Program-made: the position numbers and the translations under genes | NCBI GenBank assembly: GCA_024123955.1 | Contig: CP099652.1 | Coordinates: 1,054,001 to 1,118,000 of the forward strand | Direction of reading: 5' to 3' | DNA: 64,000 nt | Source: Oxalobacteraceae bacterium OTU3CINTB1 | GTDB lineage: Bacteria; Pseudomonadota; Gammaproteobacteria; Burkholderiales; Burkholderiaceae_D | Shown: in pieces, positions 1-8,680 of the stretch | Layout: every line of letters starts with the position of its first letter | Numbering within the stretch: position 1 is the first letter of the stretch | Notes under the pieces: generated by a model | Database searches by the model: none | Told to the model about the DNA's origin: nothing | What the model saw: the letters and a program-made list of their open reading frames with translations, nothing else

Positions 1-1
1 G

Positions 2-352
2 GCGGTGGCGCTGCCCGCCTACCAGGACTACGCCACGCGCGCGCGCATGGCGCAGGCGGTCGGCGTCGGCCAGGACGCGACGGCGGCGGTGGAGCGCTAC
101 TTCTACGCCCACGGCAGCGGCCCGGCCACCCTGGAGCAGGCCGGCTACGCGATGGCCGACCCCAACCACGTGGTGCAGAGCATCACGGTCGATGCCGCCA
201 ATGGCGCGGTGCACGTGTTCCCGGCCGACTTGAATTATCGCGGCAAGGCTATTGCGTTCACGCCGAGCCTGGATGAGAATAAGCGCGTGGCCTGGCGCTG
301 CGGCAGCGACGCCATCCCGGCCCGGCTGCTGCCGGCCGACTGCCGCGAGTAG
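2..352 (+). CDS. Type IV pilin-like protein, 3' part only
   Basis: The reading frame is open from the window edge, so the N-terminus is missing; 116 residues remain. The first visible residues (AVALPAYQDYATRARMAQA) match the end of the conserved hydrophobic helix of type IV pilins and minor pilins, where an Ile/Ala-rich helix runs into PAYQDY. The C-terminus has two cysteines about 14 residues apart (WRC...ADCRE), the usual pilin disulfide loop. It probably builds or caps a type IV pilus or a related pseudopilus after prepilin peptidase cleavage. The leader and the cleavage site lie outside the window, so major and minor pilin cannot be told apart. Confidence 0.8.
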   Translation, partial: AVALPAYQDYATRARMAQAVGVGQDATAAVERYFYAHGSGPATLEQAGYAMADPNHVVQSITVDAANGAVHVFPADLNYRGKAIAFTPSLDENKRVAWRCGSDAIPARLLPADCRE

Positions 353-405
353 TCGGCCGCGCCGGCCCCGCCGACCCTCGGCGCCACCCCTCGAAGGACG
401 CCGTT

Positions 406-990
406 TTGATCACACCGCTGGAAGTCGCCGCCAATGCCGTCATGGCGCTCTCCATCGTACTTGCCGGCCGCAACAATGTGCATTCGTGGTGGCTGGGCGT
501 GATCGGCTGTTCGATGTTCGCGGCGTTGTTCTACACCTCCAGGCTGTACGCCGACGTCGCCCTGCAGGCCTTTTTCATCGTCACCTGCCTGATCGGCTGG
601 CGCCAGTGGGTGGCCGGCGGCGGCGGCGCCGCGCTGCCGATTTCCAGGGCGCGTCCGTTGCTGGTGGGCTCGATGGCGGTGGCCGGCCTGGCCGCCACCG
701 CCGCCTATGGCCTGATGCTGCAAGCGTGGACCGACGCCTACGCGCCGTTCATCGACTCGGCCGTGCTGATGTTCAGCATCATCGCGCAACTGCTGCTGAT
801 GGGGCGGCGGTTGCAAACCTGGCCGTTCTGGCTGCTGGTCAACACCGTCTCCGTTCCGCTGTACGCCAGCCGTGGCCTGTACCTGACCGCCGCGCTGTAC
901 GCAGCCTACTGGCTCAACGCGCTGGCGTCTTGGTTTTTCTGGCGCCGGCAGATGCGCGGCCAAGAGGCAACGGCGCAACTAAACGCGTAG
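406..990 (+). CDS. pnuC: PnuC-family nicotinamide riboside transporter
   Basis: This 194-residue, very hydrophobic protein has about six or seven membrane segments. The N-terminal pattern (AANAVMALSIVLAGRNNVHSW) and the later WPFWLLVNTVSVPLY block fit the PnuC family, which moves nicotinamide riboside (or a related vitamin) across the inner membrane by facilitated diffusion. The start is TTG at 406, with a GAAGGA ribosome site about 8 bases upstream. No nadR or TPP/NAD riboswitch is visible next to it, so the vitamin specificity is not shown by context. Confidence 0.8.
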   Translation: MITPLEVAANAVMALSIVLAGRNNVHSWWLGVIGCSMFAALFYTSRLYADVALQAFFIVTCLIGWRQWVAGGGGAALPISRARPLLVGSMAVAGLAATAAYGLMLQAWTDAYAPFIDSAVLMFSIIAQLLLMGRRLQTWPFWLLVNTVSVPLYASRGLYLTAALYAAYWLNALASWFFWRRQMRGQEATAQLNA

Positions 991-1068
991 AAAACACCGA
1001 CAAAAATCGACATTGCTCTAAGCACGCTCTATCATTCATTTCCAAGCGGAAAAAATATGGAGCACAAA

Positions 1069-2616
1069 ATGCAATGGTTCTATGATCTCAAGATAGGCAA
1101 GAAGTTAATTCTGGCGTTCGCCGTGGTGATCGCGCTGACCTGCTTCCTGGGCCTGTTCTCGATCAACCAGCTGGTCAAGGTCAACCAGGCTTCCACCGAT
1201 ATCGCCACCAACTGGATGCCGGCCGTGCGCTACCTGGGCCAGATGCAAACGTCGATGTCGCGCTACCGCATCTCCGAATCGACCCACATCCTGCTGTCCG
1301 AGGAGGCCGACATGGCGGCCACCGAGAAATCGATGGCGACCCGCCTCGAGACGCTGGGCAAGCAACAGGCCTCGTACGCGGCGCTGGTGTCGGAGCCGGA
1401 GGAAAAACGCATCTATGCCGAGTTGCAGAAAACCTTGGAGGCCTACCAGGCCGAAAGCAAGAAACTGACGGCGCTGTCGCGCGCCGGCCAGAAGGACGAG
1501 GCGCGGGTGCTGTTCCGCGGCGCCTCCAACAAGGTGTTCCGCCAGGTCAACGAGCAGCTTGACGCGCTGGTCAAGATCAACGACGACGGCAGCATGGCGG
1601 CCGACACGTCGGCTGCGGAGACGTTCTCGCTGGCCCGCAAGCTGATCCTGGGCACGCTGGGCGCGCTGATCGTCATCAGCCTGCTGCTGGCGACGACCGT
1701 CTCGCGCGCCGTCGCCGCGCCGCTGCAGGAGGCGGTGGTGATCGCCCGCCGCGTGGCCGAGGGCGACCTGACCGGCCACATCGTCAGCAGCAGCAAGGAC
1801 GAGACGGGGCAATTGATGTTGTCCCTCAAAGCCATGAACGACAGCCTGTTGCGGGTGGTGGGCGAGGTGCGCGGCGGCACCGATACCATCGCCACCGCCT
1901 CGGCGCAGATCGCCAGCGGCAACCTCGACCTGTCGAGCCGCACCGAGGAACAGGCCAGCTCGCTGGAAGAGACCGCCTCGGCGATGGAGGAGCTGACCTC
2001 GACCGTCAAGCAGAACGCCGACAACGCCCGCCAGGCCAACCAGCTGGCGCAATCGGCGTCCGGCACGGCCACCGACGGCGGCCAGGTGGTGGGCGAGGTG
2101 ATCGCGACCATGGAGGCCATCAGCGCGGCCTCGCGCAAGATCGTCGACATTATTTCCGTCATTGACGGCATCGCCTTCCAGACCAACATTTTGGCGCTCA
2201 ACGCCGCCGTCGAGGCGGCGCGCGCCGGCGAGCAGGGGCGCGGTTTCGCGGTGGTCGCCAGCGAGGTGCGCAACCTGGCCCAGCGCAGCGCGGCGGCGGC
2301 CAAGGAGATCAAGCAGCTGATCGACGATTCGGTGACCCAGGTCGACAGCGGCACGGCGCTGGTGCAGCGCGCCGGCACGACGATGAGCGAGGTGGTGTCG
2401 AGCGTGCGCCGCGTCAGCGACGTGGTGGCCGAGATCTCGGCCGCCAGCCACGAGCAGAGCACCGGCATCGAGGAGGTCAACCGCGCCATCACGCAGATGG
2501 ACGAGGTGACCCAGCAGAACGCCGCGCTGGTGGAGGAGGCCGCCGCCGCCGCCGGGTCGTTGCAGGAGCAGGCCGCCAACCTGGCGGCGGTGGTCAGCGT
2601 GTTCCGGCTGCGCTAA
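1069..2616 (+). CDS. Methyl-accepting chemotaxis protein
   Basis: Membrane chemoreceptor of about 515 residues. After a short cytoplasmic start ([10 protein letters not shown]) come a first membrane helix, a periplasmic four-helix-bundle-like sensor of about 150 residues, a second helix ([20 protein letters not shown]), a HAMP domain, and a signalling domain with the hairpin tip [20 protein letters not shown] that contacts CheA and CheW. There is no C-terminal CheR-docking pentapeptide (it ends VSVFRLR). An ATG lies at 1057, but GGAG at 1059-1062 is well placed only for the ATG at 1069, so I chose 1069. No chemotaxis kinase gene is nearby, so it is an orphan receptor feeding a distant array. 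Confidence 0.93.
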   Translation: MQWFYDLKIGKKLILAFAVVIALTCFLGLFSINQLVKVNQASTDIATNWMPAVRYLGQMQTSMSRYRISESTHILLSEEADMAATEKSMATRLETLGKQQASYAALVSEPEEKRIYAELQKTLEAYQAESKKLTALSRAGQKDEARVLFRGASNKVFRQVNEQLDALVKINDDGSMAADTSAAETFSLARKLILGTLGALIVISLLLATTVSRAVAAPLQEAVVIARRVAEGDLTGHIVSSSKDETGQLMLSLKAMNDSLLRVVGEVRGGTDTIATASAQIASGNLDLSSRTEEQASSLEETASAMEELTSTVKQNADNARQANQLAQSASGTATDGGQVVGEVIATMEAISAASRKIVDIISVIDGIAFQTNILALNAAVEAARAGEQGRGFAVVASEVRNLAQRSAAAAKEIKQLIDDSVTQVDSGTALVQRAGTTMSEVVSSVRRVSDVVAEISAASHEQSTGIEEVNRAITQMDEVTQQNAALVEEAAAAAGSLQEQAANLAAVVSVFRLR

Positions 2617-2638
2617 GCCCGCCGCACACGCCCCGCAC

Positions 2639-2673
2639 AACGCCGCGCCCCGTCAGGAGTGCGGCGTTTTTCT
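2639..2673 (+). terminator. Rho-independent terminator after the chemoreceptor
   Basis: The arms AACGCCGC and GCGGCGTT are complementary, enclose a 14-base loop, and are followed by a T-run on the + strand. The hairpin overlaps the stop codon of the convergent response regulator gene, so it may act on both transcripts. Confidence 0.75.
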
Positions 2674-3468
2674 TTGGTGGTTGGAGGTGCGGAAGGCGCT
2701 CGGCGTGATGCCGGTGCGCTCGCGGAAGGCGGTGGCGAAATTACCCGCATTGTTAAATCCGATCAGCAGCGCGATGTCCTGCACATCCATGTCGGTATCG
2801 CGCAACAATTCCTCGCCGCGCCGGATGCGCGCGTCGCGGATGAAGGCGAACACCGTCATGCCGGTTTGCTCGCGGAAGATTTGCGACAATTTTTCACGGT
2901 AGGTGCCGACGCTGCGCGCGATCTCCGCCAGCCCCGGCAGGGTGGCCAGGTTGTCGTCGATCAGGCGCTTGACGGCGGCCACGATGACCGCGTCCGGATC
3001 GCTGTCGGCGGCGCTTCCAGCGTCGCCGGAGCCTGCTTCGGCATCGTTGGAGGCTTGCTGGCCACGGTCGCTGACCCGGCGCGCCAGGTTCAGGTGCACC
3101 TGGATGCGGGCCGCCAGCTCGCCCGGCGAAAACGGCTTGGATACATAGTCCACGCCGCCGATCGACAGGCCCATGATGCGCTCCTCGTCCGCGTCGGCGC
3201 CGCTCAGGAAGATCACCGGAATGTCCTGCGTCACAGGGTTGGCTTTGAGCAACCTGCACGCCGTGTAGCCGTCCATATTGGGCATGCGCACGTCGAGCAG
3301 GATCAGGTCCGGTTGATTGGCCAGCGCCAGCTGGTAGCCCTGCAGCCCGTTGAAGGCCACCGACACCTTGTAGGGCAGCTCGCTAAGGAGATCGACCAGC
3401 ACGCGCTGCTCGAACGCGGAGTCATCCACGATGAGGATTTTGCGCTGCGTACTGTCACTGGTCGGCAT
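2653..3468 (-). CDS. Response regulator with AraC-type DNA-binding output
   Basis: This 271-residue protein has an N-terminal receiver domain: acidic pair in ILIVDDS, phosphoacceptor Asp59 in LILLDVRMPNMDG, and Lys111 in YVSKPF. A Ser/Asp/Ala-rich linker (about 130-160) leads to a C-terminal AraC-family helix-turn-helix (LSQIFREQTGMTVFAFI ... IALLIGFNNAGNFATAFRERTG). It is a phosphorylation-controlled transcription factor. Its kinase is not adjacent. It diverges from the pilus operon that starts at 3692, so control of those genes is plausible but is only inferred from position. Confidence 0.9.
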   Translation of the reverse strand: MPTSDSTQRKILIVDDSAFEQRVLVDLLSELPYKVSVAFNGLQGYQLALANQPDLILLDVRMPNMDGYTACRLLKANPVTQDIPVIFLSGADADEERIMGLSIGGVDYVSKPFSPGELAARIQVHLNLARRVSDRGQQASNDAEAGSGDAGSAADSDPDAVIVAAVKRLIDDNLATLPGLAEIARSVGTYREKLSQIFREQTGMTVFAFIRDARIRRGEELLRDTDMDVQDIALLIGFNNAGNFATAFRERTGITPSAFRTSNHQRKTPHS

Positions 3469-3558
3469 GGTTCACCTTGCTTGGTTGATAAATTCTTCAC
3501 GCCCTGTTGCGTATTATGCCTATCTTTTAAAAATTTTTAATAGTTTTCTACGCTCCCA

Positions 3559-3597
3559 AAACCGTAGTCACTTGTAGCAAAAGCACGGTTTTTTTTT
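3559..3597 (+). terminator. Terminator-like hairpin in the pilus operon leader
   Basis: AAACCGT (3559-3565) pairs with ACGGTTT (3585-3591), and the T-run continues to 3597. The orientation stops + strand transcription, yet no + strand gene lies between the divergent regulator at 3468 and the pilus genes. It therefore sits in the presumed 5' leader of the pilus operon, about 95 bases before its start codon, and could be an attenuator or the end of a small RNA. The 7-bp stem is modest and the loop (19 bases) is long. Confidence 0.5.
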
Positions 3598-3691
3598 ATC
3601 ATCAATAATTGGTTCAAGTGTTGAGTGATGGCAATTGTCCTGAACAACGCCCCTCCGCACCGTCGCTCAATTGTTAATTATGGGGGTAGAA

Positions 3692-4222
3692 ATGAAAAAC
3701 AGGCGCACATCCCGGTTGGCGGGCGTGGTGGCGGTGATGGCGGCGGCGCTGGCCGCCACCACGCCGGTGGCCGACGCGGCCGTCTATGTCAACGGCAGCA
3801 AAACCAGCAACTTCGACGTGACGATGAAAATCATCGCCGACTGCACCATCGCCTCCAACGCGCTCGACTTCGGCCAGTCGCAGGGCGTGCTGGCGACGTC
3901 GGTGTCGGTCAACACCACGCTCAGCGTCACCTGCACCAACACCACGCTGTACAACGTGGGCCTGAACGCCGGCACCGGCACCGGTTCGACCACCGCCGCG
4001 CGCGTGATGAGCGGCACCGGCGCCAACACCAGCACCGTCGCCTTCAACCTGTACCAGGCGGCCGGCGCCACCAACTGGGGCAACTCGCAGGGTACCGACA
4101 CCCGTTCGGGCACCGGCACCGGCAGTGCGCAGACGCTCACCGTGTATGGCGTGGTGCCGGCCCAGGCGACGCCGCAGCCGGATACCTATAAATCGACGAT
4201 CACCGCCACCGTGTATTTCTAA
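3692..4222 (+). CDS. SCPU-domain pilus subunit (archaic chaperone-usher)
   Basis: A 176-residue secreted subunit: signal peptide MKNRRTSRLAGVVAVMAAALA with probable cleavage after VADA, then a spore-coat-protein-U (SCPU) domain. The family marks are ADCTIASNALDFG near the start, a second Cys in SVTCTN, and the closing YGVVPAQATPQPDTYKSTITATVYF-type strand pattern, here split by the usual turn. It is the likely major pilin of the operon, like CsuA/B of Acinetobacter. I chose the ATG at 3692 because GGGGG lies 5 bases before it; TTG 3671 and ATG 3680 are in frame but less well placed. The chaperone gene follows after 3 bases. Confidence 0.88.
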   Translation: MKNRRTSRLAGVVAVMAAALAATTPVADAAVYVNGSKTSNFDVTMKIIADCTIASNALDFGQSQGVLATSVSVNTTLSVTCTNTTLYNVGLNAGTGTGSTTAARVMSGTGANTSTVAFNLYQAAGATNWGNSQGTDTRSGTGTGSAQTLTVYGVVPAQATPQPDTYKSTITATVYF

Positions 4223-4225
4223 ACG

Positions 4226-4960
4226 ATGAAACTACCGGCGCGACGGTTGTGCTGGATGGTGTACGGCGTCCTCGCGATGCTGGGAGTACAGGCGGGCGCT
4301 GCGAATCTGCAGATTTCCCCCGTGATGATTGTTTTGCGTGCCGGCCAGGGTGCCACCGGCATCACCATGCAAAACCTGGGCGAGAGCCCGGTGTATGGCC
4401 AGGTCAGGGTGTATCAGTGGGAGCAGAAGGACGGCGACGACCTCCTGACGCCGACCCAGGAAGTGGTAGCGAGTCCCCCAATTCTACAGATCGGGCCCAA
4501 GAGCAGCCAGATCATTCGCCTGGTGCGACGTAGCCAGCAACTCCCAAGCAGCGAGTTGTGCTACCGGATTTTGATCGACGAGATTCCGCCCGAGGGCGGC
4601 GGCCCGGCGGCCGGCGTGGATATCCGCCTGCGCTATTCGGTGCCGATGTTTGTGTTGCCGGCCGACGAGCGCGCCGCGCCGTCGCTGGCGTGGAGCGTGT
4701 TCAAGAAGGACGGCAACTGGATGTTGCGGGTGAAAAACAGCGGCAACCAGCGCGCGCAGATCGGCGCGCTGGAGCTGCGCAACGCCGCCGGCGGCCAGTT
4801 CGTCATCGCCCCGGGCCTGTTCGGCTATGTGCTGGCCGGGCGCGAGCGTGAGTGGCGCCTGCCGACGCCGGCCGAAGCGGACCTGCGCGGCGCGCTGGCC
4901 GTCAAGGCCAACATCAACGCCCGGCCCGTCAGCGATAGCGCCACCGGACGGCTGGACTGA
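4226..4960 (+). CDS. Periplasmic pilus chaperone (PapD/CsuC-like)
   Basis: A 244-residue protein with a signal peptide ending QAGA, then an immunoglobulin-like chaperone domain: ANLQISPVMIVLRAG opens strand A, SSQIIRLVRR carries the conserved basic residues that anchor subunit C-termini, and ELCYRILIDEIPP is the classic family signature. It binds unfolded subunits in the periplasm, donates a strand to complete their fold, and delivers them to the usher. It lies 3 bases after the subunit gene and 6 before the usher gene, so the three are one transcription unit. Confidence 0.93.
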   Translation: MKLPARRLCWMVYGVLAMLGVQAGAANLQISPVMIVLRAGQGATGITMQNLGESPVYGQVRVYQWEQKDGDDLLTPTQEVVASPPILQIGPKSSQIIRLVRRSQQLPSSELCYRILIDEIPPEGGGPAAGVDIRLRYSVPMFVLPADERAAPSLAWSVFKKDGNWMLRVKNSGNQRAQIGALELRNAAGGQFVIAPGLFGYVLAGREREWRLPTPAEADLRGALAVKANINARPVSDSATGRLD

Positions 4961-4966
4961 GCGGGC

Positions 4967-7291
4967 ATGTGGGGACGGCTGATCTGCCTGTCTCTGATGG
5001 CCCTGAACCTGGCGACGGCCGCGCTGGCGCAAGCACCGCCGCCGCCGCCGGTGGAAGAGGAACTTTTTTTGGAGGTGGAATTGAACGGCGAACCGACCGG
5101 ACTGATACTGCGCTTTACCCGTGGCACCACCACGGGCTTGCGCAGCAGCGTGCAGAACCTGCGCGACCTGGAGCTCGACCCCCGCCTGTTCGGGGTCGAG
5201 GGCCGGGATCAGTTCGACCTCGACGACATCAAGGGCCTGCGCTACAGCTACGACGCGGCGCGCCAGTCGATCGCGCTGCGCGTCGACGACACGCTGCGCG
5301 CGCCGGTGGCGCTATCCGGGCGCACCGTGCGCGTGGCCGGCCCGGCCGCCGTCACGCCGGGGCTGGTGCTCACCTATGACGCCTTCGGCCGGCTCGACCG
5401 CGAGCGCGGCGTCTCGGTCGCCAACGAGGTGCGCTACTTCAACGACAGCGGCGTCTTCACCAGCACCGGCGTCTACAACGCCGGCGCCACCGGCACCGGT
5501 CCGCGCTTCATCCGCCTCGACAGCGCCTGGGTGCGCTCCGACCCGGTGACCCTGGAAACCTGGCAGGTGGGCGACCTGATCTCGTCGTCGCTGCCGTGGA
5601 GCCGTTCGCTGCGCATGGGCGGCGTCCAGTGGCGCAAGAGCTTCGACCTGCGGCCCGACCTGCTGACCTTCCCGGTCGCCAGTTTGGCCGGCTCGGCCGT
5701 GGTGCCGAGCGCCGTCAGCCTGTACGTCAACGGCGTGCGCCAGGTCGAGACGGCCGTGCCGTCGGGCCCGTTCGTGATCAACCAGGTGGCCGGCATCAAC
5801 GGCGCCGGCCAGGCCACGCTGGTCACGCGCGACACCGCCGGGCGCGCGGTCACCACCACCGTACCTTTATATGTCGACACGCGCCTGCTGGCGGTCGGCC
5901 TGACCGATTATTCGGTCGAGCTGGGCGTGCTGCGGCGCGACTACAGCACCCGCTCGTTCGGCTACGCGCGCGTGCCGGCCGTCAGCGGCTCGCTGCGCCA
6001 CGGCGTGAGCGACAGCCTGACCGTCGAGGGCCACGGCGAGCTGGGGCGCGATGTCGTCAACGGCGGCGCCGGCGCCATGCTGCGCCTCGGCCAGGCCGGC
6101 GTGGTGCGCGCCTCGCTGGCCGCCAGCGGCGGGCGGCGCAACGACAGCGGCAGCGGACGCGGCCTCCAGGCCGGCCTGGGCTACCAATATCTGAGCGGGC
6201 GCTTCAGCATCGACGCCGAGACCCTGCGCGCCAGCGCCGGCTACAGCGACCTGGCCACCGCCGACAGCGGCGCCGGCGCCCGCGCCAACGACCGCATCAA
6301 CCTGAATCTGGCGCTGTTCCCCGGCCACAGCGTCGGCGTCAGCCTGGTAAGCCTGCGCGCGCCGTCGCTGCCGCCGGCGCGCATCGCCGCGCTGTCGTAT
6401 TCGGCCACCCTGGGCGCCGGCTTCTACCTGAGCGTGAGCGCCTTCCGCGACCTGCGCGACGCCGCCGCGCGCGGCCTGTTCTTCAGCCTGAGCGCCTCGT
6501 TCGGCGACCGCATCGCCGCCAACGCCAGCGCCGGCCGCCAGAACGGCGTGCGCAGCCGCATCGTCACGGTGGGCCGCTCGGCCGACTACGCCGGCGGGTT
6601 CGGCTGGGGTCTGCAGTCGCTCGAGAGCAACGGCGCGCCGCTGCGCCAGGGCCAACTGACGTATCTGGGCGGCTACGGCCAGGTCGGCGCGCTGGTGCAG
6701 CAAAACGGCGACAACCGCAGCGCCTCGCTCAGCGCGGCCGGTTCGCTGGTGGTGATGGACGGCGGCGTGCACGCGGCGCGCCAGGTCGGCGCCGGCTTTG
6801 CGCTGGTGTCGACCGACGGCGTCGGCGGCGTGCCGGTGCTGCAGGAGAACCGGGTGATCGGCCGCACCGGCGCCGGCGGCTATTTGCTGGTGCCCAACCT
6901 CAATCCCTACCTGATCAACCAGGTCGGCATCGACACCGGCGCGCTGCCGCTCGACGCCCGCATTCCGGTCTCCCGCCGCGAGGTGGTGCCGGCGCGCCAG
7001 TCCGGCGTGCTGGCGCGCTTCCCGGTCGAGACCTACGCGGCGGCCAGCGTGATCGTGCACGGCGCCGACGGCAAGCCGGTCGCCGCCGGCGCGCAGGTGC
7101 TGCATGTCGAGAGCGGCGCGTCCACCCTGGTCGGCTTCGACGGCGTCGCCTTCATCGACAACCTGGCGCCGCTGAACCATTTGCGGCTGACCGTCGACGG
7201 CGTGCCATGCATCGTCGAGTTCGCGTACGAGGCGGTCAAGGGCCGGGCCATGCCGACCCTGGGCCCCTTCACTTGCCGGGGTGTGCAATGA
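4967..7291 (+). CDS. Outer-membrane usher of the chaperone-usher pilus
   Basis: 774 residues with a signal peptide (ending ALAQA) and a proline run just after it. Then come the N-terminal domain (EELFLEVELNGEPTGLILRF), a large beta-barrel with the plug region (VVPSAVSLYVNGVRQ, GPFVINQVAGINGAGQATLV), and a C-terminal domain ending in VEFAYEAVKG...LGPFTC. This is the FimD/PapC/CsuD fold that recruits chaperone-subunit complexes and extrudes the fibre. It is slightly shorter than enterobacterial ushers (800-870), as is usual in the archaic group. Its stop overlaps the next start (ATGA, 7288-7291). Confidence 0.93.
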   Translation: MWGRLICLSLMALNLATAALAQAPPPPPVEEELFLEVELNGEPTGLILRFTRGTTTGLRSSVQNLRDLELDPRLFGVEGRDQFDLDDIKGLRYSYDAARQSIALRVDDTLRAPVALSGRTVRVAGPAAVTPGLVLTYDAFGRLDRERGVSVANEVRYFNDSGVFTSTGVYNAGATGTGPRFIRLDSAWVRSDPVTLETWQVGDLISSSLPWSRSLRMGGVQWRKSFDLRPDLLTFPVASLAGSAVVPSAVSLYVNGVRQVETAVPSGPFVINQVAGINGAGQATLVTRDTAGRAVTTTVPLYVDTRLLAVGLTDYSVELGVLRRDYSTRSFGYARVPAVSGSLRHGVSDSLTVEGHGELGRDVVNGGAGAMLRLGQAGVVRASLAASGGRRNDSGSGRGLQAGLGYQYLSGRFSIDAETLRASAGYSDLATADSGAGARANDRINLNLALFPGHSVGVSLVSLRAPSLPPARIAALSYSATLGAGFYLSVSAFRDLRDAAARGLFFSLSASFGDRIAANASAGRQNGVRSRIVTVGRSADYAGGFGWGLQSLESNGAPLRQGQLTYLGGYGQVGALVQQNGDNRSASLSAAGSLVVMDGGVHAARQVGAGFALVSTDGVGGVPVLQENRVIGRTGAGGYLLVPNLNPYLINQVGIDTGALPLDARIPVSRREVVPARQSGVLARFPVETYAAASVIVHGADGKPVAAGAQVLHVESGASTLVGFDGVAFIDNLAPLNHLRLTVDGVPCIVEFAYEAVKGRAMPTLGPFTCRGVQ

Positions 7292-8292
7292 CGGCGCGGC
7301 GGCTGGCGCCGTGGGTAGGCCTGCCGCTGGCGCTGCTGTGCGCCCACGCGCGCGCCGACAACTGCACCATCGCGCCGCAAAACATAGTCTTCCCCAGCGT
7401 CAGCTCCATCTCCAGTGTCCCCGTCTACGCCTCGGCCACGTTCAAGGTCACCTGCACCTGGACCGACTTCCTGGGCAACCTGCTGACGCCGAACGTGACC
7501 GTGTGCCTGTACCTGGGCGCCGGCAGCAACTCGTCGTCGACGGTGACGAGCACGCGCCAGGTCGGCAACGGCGCCATGCGCGCCAACTACAACATTTATA
7601 CCGACGCGACCTACGCCCCGGCCAGGATCTGGGGCGGCTGGGTCGGCACCGACACGCCGACCCCGATCACCTTCACCCTGACCAAGAGCGGCGGGCTGGG
7701 CACGCTCGAGCAGAACGTCACGCTGTATGGCAGGCTGGCGGCCGACGCCACGCTGGCTGCCCTGGCGGTGGGGCCGAACGACCTGACGTTCACCTCGGAT
7801 TTCGGCGCCGGCAACGGCCTGATGCAATACATTTTCTTCCTGCTGCCGGCCACCGGATGCGCGCTGGGGCCGACCCTGCCGATCGTGTTCCAGGTGCGGG
7901 CCGCCGTGATCAACGATTGCAACATCAACGTCGGCAACCTGGCGTTCCCGAACAGCTCGCTACTCAACAGCAATGTACGCACGACGTCGACGATGTCGGT
8001 CCAGTGCAGCAAGAGCACGCCGTACCGGGTGGCGCTGTCGGCCGGTACCTACGGCGCCGCGACGACGGCGCGCAGGATGCGCAACGTCTCGACCACGGAA
8101 TTGTTGAGTTATCAGATATCGAACACGCTCGACGGCGCCAGCTGGGGCGACGGCAGCGGCGGCACCACGATCGTCTCGGGCACGGGCACCGGCGGCACCC
8201 AGACCCAGACGGTGTACGGACTGGTGCCACCGCAGAGCACGCCGTCGCCGGGGGACTACAAGGACACCGTGACGGCCACGGTGGTGTTTTAA
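7288..8292 (+). CDS. Two-domain SCPU protein, probable pilus tip adhesin
   Basis: 334 residues with a signal peptide (WVGLPLALLCAHARA) and two SCPU-like domains: about 22-190 (NCTIAPQNIVFPS ... VTCTWTD) and about 200-334 (NDCNINVGNLAFPN ... MSVQCSK ... YGLVPPQSTPSPGDYKDTVTATVVF). A C-terminal subunit domain behind a divergent N-terminal one is the layout of CsuE, the tip adhesin of the Acinetobacter Csu pilus, so I infer a tip role. The start is fixed by the ATGA overlap with the usher. The same frame is open far upstream inside the usher gene; that extension is not coding. Confidence 0.85.
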   Translation: MTARRLAPWVGLPLALLCAHARADNCTIAPQNIVFPSVSSISSVPVYASATFKVTCTWTDFLGNLLTPNVTVCLYLGAGSNSSSTVTSTRQVGNGAMRANYNIYTDATYAPARIWGGWVGTDTPTPITFTLTKSGGLGTLEQNVTLYGRLAADATLAALAVGPNDLTFTSDFGAGNGLMQYIFFLLPATGCALGPTLPIVFQVRAAVINDCNINVGNLAFPNSSLLNSNVRTTSTMSVQCSKSTPYRVALSAGTYGAATTARRMRNVSTTELLSYQISNTLDGASWGDGSGGTTIVSGTGTGGTQTQTVYGLVPPQSTPSPGDYKDTVTATVVF

Positions 8293-8332
8293 CGGGGAAG
8301 GAGCCGGCGCGCGCGGGTGGCGGCCGGTGGCA

Positions 8333-8680
8333 TTAGAAGTAGACGACCCAGCTCTGCGTGCCCGATTCGGTGCGGATGGGCGCGGCGGAGCGGTCGGTGG
8401 TGGCGGAATTGGCGGCGGCGGGCTGGTCGCCTCCGCGCGTGAGCAGGTAAGGGGTTTTCAGTTCGCAGGCGACTATCGGGGCGGCGGCGGTCGTTGCCGC
8501 AGTGGCGGTGCGGGCGGTGGCGCGCGGCTCGCTGGCGGTCTGCACGGTGCAAGCCTCCTTGACCACGAAGCTCACCTGCATGGCGCTGGTGGCGGCCTTG
8601 TTGCCCGCGACCGCAGACAGCGGTGAGCAGAAGAGGACGGCGGCAAGCGCGACGGTAAGTGGGGCGGCAAGGATTTTCAT
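8333..8680 (-). CDS. Small secreted SCPU-like protein
   Basis: 115 residues with a clear signal peptide (MKILAAPLTVALAAVLFCSPLSAVA). The mature part looks like a shrunken SCPU domain: MQVSFVVKEACTV matches the first strand and first Cys, PIVACELKTPYLL matches the second Cys strand, and it ends QSWVVYF like the closing strand of the pilus subunit. The middle is replaced by an Ala/Thr-rich stretch. It lies convergent to the pilus operon, with the two stop codons about 40 bases apart. It may be a minor subunit, an assembly regulator or a decayed copy. The resemblance is by eye and the role is unknown. Confidence 0.6.
   Translation of the reverse strand: MKILAAPLTVALAAVLFCSPLSAVAGNKAATSAMQVSFVVKEACTVQTASEPRATARTATAATTAAAPIVACELKTPYLLTRGGDQPAAANSATTDRSAAPIRTESGTQSWVVYF

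Noticed and set aside
1105..2640. Long - strand frame across the chemoreceptor gene
   Set aside because: It is a composition artefact; the + strand encodes an unmistakable chemoreceptor.
5596..7287. Upstream extension of the tip-protein frame to give an 898-residue protein
   Set aside because: The extension runs in another frame inside the usher gene and is Arg/Pro-rich noise. The real start is the ATGA overlap at 7288, followed by a signal peptide.
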